Under the pieces are notes generated by a model that was given only the letters and a program-made list of their open reading frames with translations, was not told the DNA's origin and did no database searches. The position numbers were made by a program, and so were the translations under genes. Shown here piece by piece: positions 14,118 to 31,612 of a stretch of DNA of 64,000 nt. Source of the stretch: Lutjanus erythropterus. Lineage: Eukaryota; Chordata; Actinopteri; Lutjaniformes; Lutjanidae. The stretch spans positions 23,980,856-24,044,855 of the forward strand of contig CM034613.1 of assembly GCA_020091685.1 (NCBI GenBank), in the 5' to 3' direction. The number at the start of each line of letters is the position of its first letter. The stretch's first letter is position 1.

Positions 14118-14182
14118 GGAATTTTCCTAAACAGTGATAAATTGAGCTATTATCACATCTACGTGAGGCGGCAGAATGTGTA

Positions 14183-14226
<44 letters not shown>
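13702..14226. repeat. Compound microsatellite around the assembly gap
   Basis: (CT)n runs from 13702 to 13775, then 306 N (13776-14081), then (AC)n at 14082-14114 and a second (CT)n at 14186-14226. The gap is flanked on both sides by repeats, so it probably contains more of the same. Confidence 0.95.
13776..14081. other. Assembly gap (306 N)
   Basis: Unresolved bases inside trpc5 intron sequence. The length may not be measured. Confidence 1.
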
Positions 14227-14238
<12 letters not shown>

Positions 14239-14689
14239 CTCTTCTGTTGCGATGCTGGGTTGTGCCAATTGTTGCTTCATCAAAAATTCAATAACCTCTG
14301 CTGTAACTGTGACTGTCACACGAACACAAGACTGATCAGAGCAGAGAGGAGAATAAAATGAAGGGACGGAGATGGAAGGAGAGGGAGGAAGAAGAGACAG
14401 AAACGAGGTCTTGCGTCACAGGACAAACTTGATGACCGCAAGAGAGAAGTCAGTGGGAGGAGGGGAAGAAGGAAAAATTTTAAATCACAGCCATTTTTTT
14501 CAGTTCAGCGCCACATTTAACTCCTTTATCAGCCTACATGAGTGTGTTTTACCAGTAAGACTCACGGTTAATTCCTTTCTCCGTCATCTGTGATGTGAAA
14601 ACATATTTTCACACCGTCAGACACAAAGTACCAGTCACAAAATTAACATTCTGTCTTCTTCTCTTCATAATTAACGTATAAAATCCCAG

Positions 14690-14960
14690 CATGCTGCAGA
14701 GCGTGCATCACAGTGCGTCATCTGCCTGGTGCGCTCCGCGGTGCGCCGAGGTGGCTGACGGCGCGTCACCTGTGCTCCGTTTTCCATCCCTCTTCTCCGC
14801 CCCGTCACAGTTAGTTTTGTGGTTTGTGGTGACTTAGAGACTCAGTCTGTAAAGTTTACAGCCTGTCGCACTGCTGCTTTTCTCTGTGCGCAGCGACGCA
14901 GCGTTCTCCCTGTGCAGTTTTGTACACTTCTGTCTGTTGCTGTAACTCACAATGACTGAC
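14690..14960. other. CpG-rich patch inside trpc5 intron
   Basis: This is a local rise in CpG (GCGCTCCGCGGTGCGCCGAGG, CGGCGCGTCACC) with a GC box on the minus strand (GGGGCGGAG), in otherwise AT-rich intron. It could be a cryptic promoter or the CpG-rich end of a transposable element. No coding match is recognised. Confidence 0.5.
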
Positions 14961-15643
14961 AAAGGAAAAGCGCCCAAAATGTTCGATTTGAAGAATCTCA
15001 GTCGACTACCAATACCTGAATTTTGCTTTTCAATCGATGAGTATTGATTCAATGCCAGTGGGTTAAATATATATATATATGTACTGGGGGATGAACAATG
15101 CGCTCCACTGTGTGTTTGTACCTTTCATACAGACAGATGAGGCAGAATAATGGCATAATATTGCTGCTTTACAGAGGTTGTGTGAAAGGGGCTAATTTTG
15201 GTAACCTGTCATCCTGTCATTGGATTTTGATGATTGAAGGAGTCTGAACCAATCTTGTAAACAGTCTTGTGATTCAAGCTGAGCGAGAGGCAATTATCTG
15301 CTCTGTTTACTGTCATTTACTGTTGTTTACTGATGTTTATGGCAGTTAGAAAGACATGAAACGTGAATGTGTTGTGTTTACTTTGAATCACATAGTCGTC
15401 CGTAGCTATTTGACTGTCTATGAACAGGTTAATCAACTTAAAGTTGTTTGTTCATGAAGAAACCCTGAGAAACTCACAGCAAACTTCCAAATAATTCAAA
15501 CTCAGTGTTACATACATGTCTTTATAGATAAAAGTTACTTTTATGTGTCACTTTAAGTCGTGTTTTCCTCTCGTTCCTCTGATTTATAATTAATGTCTGT
15601 CTTTGTTGTTTTTTTTAACCAGCTCTTTGTTGTGCTGCTTTGA

Positions 15644-15928
<285 letters not shown>

Positions 15929-16049
15929 TAGGTAGTTGGTTGTTTAGGTTGTTTTCACATATCTTATCTTAAAGCCTTCTATTCTGCACTAGTCCTAAAT
16001 GAACAGCTATAAAGCATTATGTCTCTTTAATTGTATTCATTTAGAATAA

Positions 16050-16445
<396 letters not shown>

Positions 16446-17229
16446 TAAAACAAAAAAAAGACACTCCTGGTCAAAATGTGTGCAGGTCAGATCTGTGTGT
16501 GCTTTTATAACACCGTACTATGAGTCAGATTTCTTTAAATCCTACACATAGGATTCACTGAGTATTTTTGCAGAGAACTACACACATCATGCAGATAAAA
16601 CTGGCAAGACCCCGAATCTCTAGATGAAGCATGGCTGCAGCTGCACATGACAGGCAGTTTCAAACTAGAGACAAGTCAAGTTATCAGTTGTATTTGAAGC
16701 AAAAAGTTTTGCATCCAGTCACAGTAATAATATGAACAAATAAATCAGACAATACTGAGGTAAATTAGTGATATCCCTGCAGCTGTGGTCTTGATCAGTC
16801 TTGAAATCAAATCCAGCATCTTCTTTAGGTCCTCCTTTCGATCCGGTCTTGAGACCAAGTGCTACAACACTACCTTGTGTACTGATGACCTACATTTAAT
16901 TAATAATCAGTATGATGTTGCTGCACACTTGACAGGAGTAATGAAGAAAATTGCGCCACAGACTTTGCCAAGTTCAAGGTAATTCCTGCAAAAACAACCT
17001 TTTAAGTTCACAGTTTTTTTTTCCCAAGTCTTTTGTTTTCCTTGTAGCTCACTTTCAAATTTTCCGAGGCCAGTCCAGCTCTGCAGCACAGAGGTTGAGA
17101 ACATCTGCCACAGGATATTTAATATTTATAGTTTTTTTGTCCAGTTTAATTTCCACTTTTCATGAACAGCAGGCTTCTCAGGGACTGGCTGTCTCTGCTT
17201 TTCTTTGGGTTTATTGTTTGTGTCATCCA

Positions 17230-17325
17230 TTTTACGCTCTCTGCGCCTCAGCCCCGGAGAGAAATGACATTTCATTCATCTGTATACAGAAAAAGTGGCA
17301 ATAAAATTGAAGTTGAACTTGAATT
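17230..17325 (+). repeat. LINE-like 3' tail
   Basis: Contains ACATTTCATTCATCTGTATA, then GGCAATAAAATTGAAGTTGA and an ACTTGAA repeat end. This matches the ending style of many fish non-LTR retrotransposons (AATAAA followed by short TTGAA-type units). Only the tail is recognisable. Confidence 0.5.
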
Positions 17326-18596
17326 CGATTGATTGTGACAAGACAGGACGCAGCTGCCCGGATCAGACCAGCCAGCGCTGCAGTTAAGGGACAGTCGCTC
17401 TAACTTACGAGTCTCTCGGCTGCTTTGCTTCAGACAAAACTCCCAAAGTTCAGAAGAATAAAAAAAAAAAAGACGTGAAAATGTTTTATTTATTCATGTG
17501 TAGTCTAATACGCTGGCGTGGCCATATGCCTGTCGCTGAAGAGTCATGCAAACAAGCCTCAGCCGGGCTAGAAGGCCATATGCTGATATTCATGTTAACA
17601 AGTCACCGGAGGATTTACAGGCTTTACATGCAAACTGAGGGCTGCTGACTGTCAACTGTAGGTTTAAAGCAGCTGCATGCGTTGAAGGGATGTGCTTTAT
17701 CTGCGAGGAAAATTCAGTTTTCTGAGTTTGAGTGGCACATGAGAAGATCAGATGATAACACAGATGGTAAACAAACGCTTTACCAGAATGATTTGGAAGA
17801 AAAAAGTTCAGTACTGAACCTCAACATTTCTTGAGTACTGACTAAGTACTGTCACTTAGAATAGATTACATATTCTTTAACCAGATAAGCCAGTGCTGAG
17901 TGCTGCTTCTGTTAAATGCTGCTGTGTTTGACAACTTTGGTTTGAGACGGATGGACGGATCAGAACCGTGGCTGCATTTGATCTTTTTTGTAGAAAAAAA
18001 GACTATTTGTATGGTTTTTGTATGGTGTTCTGTCCAATAAAAATAAATATAGAAAATGTTGGAGGATTATTTCAAGAAAAACTATGAACTCACATGATGA
18101 AGCATCAAATAAAGCATGAAGAAAACTTCAGGGTGTCACAGTATCACGCCGTATCGACAGGCTGAATGAAGAATGAGAAGCCGGTGAACAGGTGGATGTG
18201 GGAGTCAGGTGACTGGGCCAGGTGGGAAAGTGTGAGGACATCTGGTGGACAGGTGGAAAAAAGGCACGTCTGGAGACTTCCTAAGAAATGCATGGTGGGA
18301 AGTGAGAAGTGTCTGGAGACGGAGCGAAATAAAAACAACATCTGTCGTGACAACGCTAGCTTTTAAAGAAATGTAGCGGAGTAGAAGCATGAAGTAAATT
18401 CAGAGCCCACAATCAATCAATCAAAGAGAGCAGGAGGACTCATCGACCAATCAGAGGATGAAGAGGCTCCAGCAGCAGCTCAGGGTCGGACATCAGCTGT
18501 GTGTCTACGAGCACAGAAGGAACATCAGCGGATAAACACGTCCTGATAAACACATTTAACAGTCCAGTCATCTGGAGAGAGACAAGCAGTGCAGAC

Positions 18597-18598
<2 letters not shown>

Positions 18599-18645
<47 letters not shown>

Positions 18646-18651
18646 ACACAC
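18599..18651 (+). repeat. (CA)n microsatellite
   Basis: A 42-bp uninterrupted tract followed by a short interrupted tail. Confidence 0.97.
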
Positions 18652-18757
18652 TCAGAGTGCAGCTGCCATGTTCACCTCAGCTGAAGTCGGCTGAGTTATA
18701 TAAGCCCACCAGCCCACATAGGTTCACAGAGCCGCACAACACTGCAGAGATCTGATC

Positions 18758-18760
<3 letters not shown>

Positions 18761-18842
<82 letters not shown>

Positions 18843-18885
18843 ATGTGCATGTGTGTGCATGCGTGTGTGTATGTGTGTATGTGTG
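18761..18885 (+). repeat. (GT)n microsatellite, opposite in phase to the neighbouring CA tract
   Basis: An 80-bp pure GT tract is followed by 45 bases of GCATGTG/GTATGTG variants. With the CA tract 110 bases upstream it forms a potential long hairpin. Confidence 0.97.
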
Positions 18886-19819
18886 CTGACAGTGTAAGCA
18901 GATAACAGCATGAGATATGGACAGCAATGATAGATCTGAAGAGGGGGAGAGTTAGATTGTTAAGGAAGATGCGGGGAGGATGAATGCAGGTTGCTGTGTG
19001 TGTGTGTGTGTGTGTGTGTCTGCGTGTGCGTGTGTGTGGACAGCAGAGAGAGGGTGAAAGACAAATTAGCGGCGTGGTGGAGTTAGACGAGTGTGAAACA
19101 TGATGAAAGGGAAATGGAGACAGAGAGGTGAAACACTGAATACGGGAGTGAGATGGAGAATAAAATGAAAATATGGAGAGGAGAGGATATGAAACAAAAC
19201 AACAGAAGAAGATACGAGGATGATGGATGTGTGAATGGGTATTGTGCAGAGCGCTACAACATCCAGTATATCTGTGAAAAACACACCTTTGAGTCAGAAA
19301 ATGGTAGAAATTTAACAGAGTGATTAATCCTCTTAAGAAAGGAGGGAAACACTGAGTCACAGCTGACCTGGGGGGGGGAGTAACTAAGTACATTTACTCA
19401 TTTAATGTGCTGTCCATTTGCTTATACTCAGGTTTGGAGAGTAACAGGATTACATCTAACAGGATTAAGTAATCTGGATGCCAAAAAAGGTATTCCTTTA
19501 CAGTTACAGATAAAAAACGTGTAATCAGATTACAGATACATTTAGTAAAAATAGGGATTATTAGCAGGATTACAATTTTAAAATAAAGAATGATATACGA
19601 CCATGCACAGTGCACACACAGCTGCCAATTCATTGTCATGGCTTCTAGTGAAAAAAGGGTGGAAATTTCACAATTTTTTGTCTTTAAATCAATCAATCAA
19701 TCAATAAATTGCACACAACAAAAGAAGGAACAGCTGGAAAAACTAATAACCCAACAACAAACATAAAACACAGCTGCAGTGATTAATGTCGTCCCTGTGC
19801 TGTTTGGACCTTTTTTTCA

Positions 19820-20027
19820 ACTGACAAGATTGTGACAGGATTATTTAATCAATAAATCATTTTTTAATGGAGAAAAAAGTCCAAAATCTCTGATTTAAGC
19901 TTCTTAAATGTGAATATTTTCTGGTTTCTTTTCACAATTTTCTGAAATTTTATGAACCAAATAACCATTTGATTAATAAAAAAAACAGCCGACAGATTAA
20001 TCAGTAATGAAAACAATCGTTACAGGA
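19820..20027. repeat. hAT-like non-autonomous element fragment
   Basis: Shares phrases with the copies in cnpy3 introns and at 52624: TTATTTAATCAATAAATC, AAAAAAGTCCAAAATC, TTCTTAAATGTGAATATTTT, then GACAGATTAATCAGTAATGA. The order matches a widespread fish element with TIRs related to GCTGCAACTAATGATTA. Confidence 0.55.
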
Positions 20028-21434
20028 AAGAAAAATAGGTTCCAACATGTGGAGCACTTGGACGTAACCTTTTAAAACACAGAAGTCACACAAACTAACA
20101 GACTGAGGCAGCGGTAGATCAGAACCTAATCTAACCGAATTAGTCTTTTATTTTCAACACTTGGATTCACCTGTAGCAGCACCTGAACGCAACACGACAT
20201 CTGATTCTGATGAGCAATGTGGACAAGTACAGGAGCAGACTGTCGCGTAACCAAAAGTTTGTCTGTGTAACTGATGAATTGTCCTCGAGCAGGACAGTTT
20301 ACCTGCTACCTCTGTCTTAGACAATCAAATCGGCCAATAAAATACATATTAAAACAGTTTGAGGACTCCTTCAGCCGCACTCGAACGTCTCGGTACTGTG
20401 GCCTCAGTTTATCGTTTCATTCTTCGTGCTGATGAGCCTCCGTCAGAGCAACAAAGGAGATTTATCGTCTTTTTATAGAGAAAAAACATCATCCACCCTG
20501 TGGGAGGCAGTAACTTCAGTAATACAAACTCTGATAGATACTTTGATAGAGTGATTCACAGGGTATGTGCACCCCTGGAGGTAAAAAACATACAATGTGG
20601 AGAAGCTCAGTGAATTTGTGATGTGGTAAACATATTTATATCTACACGCCTGCGTTGAGACGGAAAATAAAGACAAAAATTGGATTATAATCGCTGTGAA
20701 GCATTTGATGTAAATATCTCAAAACACGTTTGTTGCATTTGTCCTTTAGCTGAAATAATACTCTAATTATCTCATTTGAATGTTTCTTTTCTTTTCCTTT
20801 TAGTGTCAAAAAGCTGCACAAATACTGCAGCTAACTGCACCATCAGAGTGAAAACAGCAAATCATAAAGGTCTGGTTTGATGCTGCAGCTCTCTAAAAAT
20901 AACGTGAATTGTTCTCAGTACACTTGATTCAATTGGTTCCGACACTTGATGGGGTTAGAAGAGCTGTAAAGAGAAGAAACTCACATTTCCCGCTCGTATC
21001 TGTCACTCATATGATTGTGATTCTGGATGAACGGCCTTCAAATGTAAATGAAGAGCAGAACTTCTTCCTCCAAAAAAGTCATATATCCATTCTGAGAGGA
21101 GGAAAAAAAAATGATTAACTGGAGTTCATTACTCAGCATCTCTCCAATATGGAGGATCCGGGCTGTAAAAGTGTCATCCTGTCAGCCGGAGGCAGTTTGT
21201 TACCTGTTCTTTTTTATTCTAGTGTGGTGCTATTAATCATTTTTTAGAGGAGGGTGTCAAAGTTTTAAAGAAAGAACTGTGGATATGAGGCGTATTTATC
21301 AGGATGTCGAGGGTGTAAACAAGGTAAATGAGAACACAGGAGATGGAAAAATGAGAGGATGCCAGGAAAGAAAGATGGAGTGATGTGTGGATGATTGCAG
21401 AAACATTTAACATGATCTGTTTTTGTCTTCGCAG

Positions 21435-21476
21435 GAACGCCACGCTGACAGTCTGATACAGAACAAGCATTACCAG
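21435..21476 (+). CDS. trpc5: trpc5 micro-exon (14 codons)
   Basis: This very short exon encodes ERHADSLIQNKHYQ, matching human TRPC5 ERNADSLIQNQHYQ. The acceptor is cgcag and the donor is gtctgt. Both flanking introns are phase 0, so skipping it would remove 14 residues of the cytosolic rim without a frameshift. The donor is weak compared with the gtaag/gtgag donors of the other exons. Confidence 0.93.
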
Positions 21477-28173
<6,697 letters not shown>

Positions 28174-29202
28174 GAGTTGAAGCAGGACATCTCCAGTTTC
28201 CGCTATGAAGTCCTGGATCTTCTCGGCAACAGGCGTCCTCCCCGTCGAAATTACTCCTCGTCCAGCGAGACGACGAAAGAGGACGGCGCCATGGCCTCAG
28301 AGGATGACAGCGAATCAGGTGATGGCTGTGGAGGTGGAGGCCAGAAAACAAAGGGCGTGACCTTCATGACCCCGCTGGAGGACGACACAAAGCCGACGCC
28401 GACGCTTGGCGTGTCCGCCTTGGTTCGCTCCATCTCTGGAATGACCCAGATAGAAAGAGGGGGAGTGGGTGACGAGGGGGAGCTGGAGGAGGGCATTGGA
28501 TGGGGGGAAGAGGAGGAGGAAGAGGAGGGGAAACCAAAGAGCAACGGGCTGAAGACAACCGTCATCCCTCCGTCCTCCACGACCGTCCTGCCCTCCCCGT
28601 CTTCATCATTCACTACATCGTTTTCTTCATCACTCGCTCGCACGAGGAGCCGCCTGCAGCGCCTCTCAACTCCGGGAACAAAGGCGGACTCTTTCAAGCG
28701 CCTCTCCTATCTGTTCTCACGCTCCAAACGCAAAGCCCCACCCGTGCCTCTCCCCTTACAGTCCCCGCCTTCCTACACCATCTCCGACGGGTTGCTCCGC
28801 CCCCTGGGGACCCACAGCCACTCCGACTTCGGACTCAGTGACGTGACCAGAAGCGAGACTCACCTGAACGAGGTGGGCCGCTCAGTCGACATCAATAACC
28901 CCTCGTTCTCGCCACGGAGAACGAACGGGCGGGACTCGCTCCTGACGCTGCCCCTCCCACCCCCGTGCCCCTGCCAATCCCTGCACTGTGCTTCCAACAT
29001 GTCCGAGTCCAGCTCGCGCCTCCTGGACTCCAGCGAGGACGTTTTCCAGGGCGGAGGCGTGGGAGGAGCGGGCGAGGGCGGCGTGGATGCAGGAGGGGGA
29101 AGAGGAGGGATGATGGTGATGGGCGGGTGGGTGGGACCGTGCGAAGATGTCATAGAGGACAGCTGTGAGGTCATAGAGGACTCTGTCACCACACAGCTAT
29201 AG
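28174..29202 (+). CDS. trpc5: trpc5 terminal coding exon (coiled coil, long tail, PDZ ligand)
   Basis: The last exon encodes 342 residues, then TAG at 29200-29202. It starts with ELKQDISSFRYEVLDLLG, the conserved coiled-coil segment that drives tetramer assembly. After that the tail is low in complexity: acidic runs (about residues 110-130 of the exon), Ser/Thr-rich and Gly-rich stretches. Islands that match human TRPC5 survive in order: a LSYLFSRSKRK block (human LGLLFSK), YTISDG, then SLHCAS and LLDSSEDVF. The final five residues, VTTQL, form a class I PDZ ligand (mammals VTTRL) that binds NHERF/ZO-1-type scaffolds. The human tail from the same point is about 228 residues by my count, so this one is about 110 longer. 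The SLHCAS and LLDSSEDVF blocks are TRPC5-specific and settle the assignment. Whether it is the a or b duplicate cannot be told. Confidence 0.95.
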   Translation, partial: ELKQDISSFRYEVLDLLGNRRPPRRNYSSSSETTKEDGAMASEDDSESGDGCGGGGQKTKGVTFMTPLEDDTKPTPTLGVSALVRSISGMTQIERGGVGDEGELEEGIGWGEEEEEEEGKPKSNGLKTTVIPPSSTTVLPSPSSSFTTSFSSSLARTRSRLQRLSTPGTKADSFKRLSYLFSRSKRKAPPVPLPLQSPPSYTISDGLLRPLGTHSHSDFGLSDVTRSETHLNEVGRSVDINNPSFSPRRTNGRDSLLTLPLPPPCPCQSLHCASNMSESSSRLLDSSEDVFQGGGVGGAGEGGVDAGGGRGGMMVMGGWVGPCEDVIEDSCEVIEDSVTTQL

Positions 29203-29825
29203 GAGGACAGACAACCAAACTGTTTTTCTTTGTTTGTTTGCAAAATGGCTGAACACATTCAGAGGGAGAGAGACAGAGAGAGAGGTGGGTGTGGAGGACG
29301 GGAATCCAATGGAATCCGTTCCGGAATTCTGCGGTGGGATTCTAGAATGCGACATTTTCCGAGAGCGGAGCGGGTTCGGTGATGGTTCTGGTAACGGCTG
29401 CAAACACTGAAAGGATACTGAAATGGCAGATGTTTATAACAAAACGGTTTGACATGATCTGGTTGTCTGGAATTCACTCTTGCCAATTCAAAAAGAATTC
29501 CAGAAGGGTATCTATGTTCCCAGGGTTCTTTGTTCCTAAGCTCAGTATGTTCTTCGTAGGATACATTAGGGAGACCTTTCAGGGGGTTTTATGTTATCAG
29601 CAATGTGTGTTTTTTTTCCATGGGTCAATATGTTGAAATCACCTACCATCAGCTTAAAGCCTGCTTATGTTATACTGATTGAAATGTACATCTTGTGTCC
29701 TGTCTCCGGATTTTTAACATTCAAACTGCCCTTCTCTTACAATGTCAGTTTATTTCAAGAGACATAGATTGCTGGGAGTATAGGGCCATAGGAACATAGG
29801 GATGAGCCCACTTCATGGCCAAGTT

Positions 29826-30090
29826 AGTTAGCCAGCAAGCTGAATACCTAGCGAGCACTATAGCAATCGAGGTACCAAGCTAACTGGCTATTGGATAGAC
29901 TAACTTGCTGCAGTGTGAGGAAGCTGCACAGGTAACCAGTATTGAGCTAACACACTTAACTAGCAAGAAAGTGAGGAAGCCACCAAAGTATCCCACTTGT
30001 GAGCAAAGACGACACTGAGTTAGTTTACTAACAAGAGAGCAAAGGAGGTACCAAAGTAACCTGCCAGTTAGCTAACTAGCTAACAAACCA
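29826..30090 (+). repeat. Degenerate GCTAAC/ACTAGC-rich repeat in the trpc5 3' UTR
   Basis: Units resembling GAGGTACCAAGCTAACTGGC recur near 29869, 29917, 29973 and 30043, spaced 48, 56 and 70 bases apart, with runs such as AGTTAGCTAACTAGCTAAC between them. Confidence 0.55.
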
Positions 30091-31138
30091 ACTTAAGGTC
30101 AGTTTTCAAGTCACTCAGCAAGACTGTCTTTACTTTCACCAAGAATATGAGGTTCATGACATCCCTAAATTGTATTTTATTGTAAAGGCTAATTAGAAGT
30201 TGTTTCCACTGCGTGTGCTCATTCCTGTCTCTTTCCTCGGGCCTCTCCTGCTCTAGACTTTACATGGCGATAACATCACACACAGAGGCGAAGCTTTTCT
30301 AGTCTCTGGGAATGTTTTACACTCATTAAAGCCTCACAGTTTAAAAATTCATAGCACGAACAGTCATAATTGACATGTCAGCAGTTTCATACATGTCTCC
30401 TTTTTAATCGTGGTCTGTGGGGAAAAGCTTCATTTTTTTTCTGCTGTGTTTCAGTGGACAAGTGGAACAAGTTGGCCGAGGTAAAACGGCATCTTTTCAT
30501 GGTCAAACTGTCTTTATAAACATCTGCCTTTTTTTGTTTTTTTAAAGGAGAAGACAAGTGTTTCTTCTTTCCCCCTGGAAGATTCAAAGAAATGGAATTA
30601 CAAGCAGCCAAAGTGACTCTGTTTTTCCAAAACAAACTGCTGTATTTCCCTTTAACCAAACTTCAAATCTGGAACGGATCTAAAAAGAAAAGAAAATGGG
30701 ATTAAAACCCTCTGGAATTTGACCGGGCCTGCCCTTAAACTCACCATCAGCCAAGTGGAATGGACTGACTCCCGCTTCAAAATGAAACTTAAAATTTTAC
30801 AGGACAAACGGAATAACCTCCCCTTTAACTGTGGATTTTGATGGATTCTGACCGAATCACTGGGATGAATTCAAGGGAACGGCGTGATGGAACCATTGCT
30901 CTGCTGTCGATAGCCTGCACCCTCTCTCTCTGCATCAACAAGGGCCAAGGAACTTTATTTTATCCTAATAACAGTTATACTAGTAATAATAATAACGATA
31001 ATAATAATAAGAGACTTCTAATAATAGTAATGAGGACTATTCTGGTTTCTAAAGACTGTCTTTGCTTCTATTTGAGTTGCCGATGATATCCTGGCTTCTC
31101 GTTCAGCTCTTCCTTAATAAGTACACTTTAACCTGATG

Positions 31139-31144
31139 AATAAA
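31139..31144 (+). terminator. Candidate poly-A signal (AATAAA), trpc5 proximal
   Basis: An AATAAA hexamer sits about 1.9 kb after the trpc5 stop, with a TG-containing stretch downstream (GGTGATATTTATTGTGAGG). It is a plausible but unproven cleavage site. Confidence 0.4.
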
Positions 31145-31558
31145 AATATACGGTGATATTTATTGTGAGGAGGAGGAGGAGGAGGGATGGTGGATGTGTG
31201 ACTGGGTGGAGAGGAGGAACAAGGGAAGGAGAGAGGAAGAGGCAGGGAAAGACGGATGGAAGTGAGCGATTTCTGGATGAAAAAATAAGGTGAGGAAAGT
31301 AAGAGGAAGGTGGAGACGAGTTTGCCTTTCTATCTGGGAAATCTATTTTAAAGGGAAATTTCACCAGAATTTCATCATGATTTTTTTTTTTTTTTTCTTT
31401 TTCTTTTTTTCCTAATTTCTTGAAGTCGCTCGGCGTGGTGACTTCAAAAGGTTGGCATGAGCCGAGGCTGTTGAATTTTACTCTGGTTAATATACGACTG
31501 TCAGCGATGAAGTAGAGAAATTATGCATGTTTGATCAAAAAAAACCACCATTACCTGC

Positions 31559-31609
<51 letters not shown>
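31559..31609 (+). repeat. (CA)n microsatellite
   Basis: A 51-bp uninterrupted tract. Confidence 0.97.

Positions 31610-31612
<3 letters not shown>

Larger units (their letters stand above)
29203..31145 (+). other. trpc5: trpc5 3' UTR (probable, at least the proximal part)
   Basis: Sequence directly follows the trpc5 stop codon without a recognisable splice site. A degenerate GCTAAC-rich repeat lies at 29826-30090. The stretch 30541-31000 has higher complexity than the neighbouring spacer and could be conserved UTR. A first poly-A signal candidate is at 31139. The true 3' end is not provable from sequence, and a second strong candidate lies at 37452. Confidence 0.55.

Noticed and set aside
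13445-14319. Long minus-strand open frames of 222 and 233 codons across the N gap
   Set aside because: They are translations of CT/AC repeats and unknown bases (Arg-Glu and Cys-Val repeats), not proteins.
18677-19393. 238-codon minus-strand frame
   Set aside because: The middle is a Thr-His repeat from the GT microsatellite. The rest shows no family and low coding character.
28251-29258. Several minus-strand and alternative-frame ORFs over the last trpc5 exon
   Set aside because: GC-rich low-complexity coding sequence opens other frames by chance. Only the + frame keeps TRPC5 motifs.
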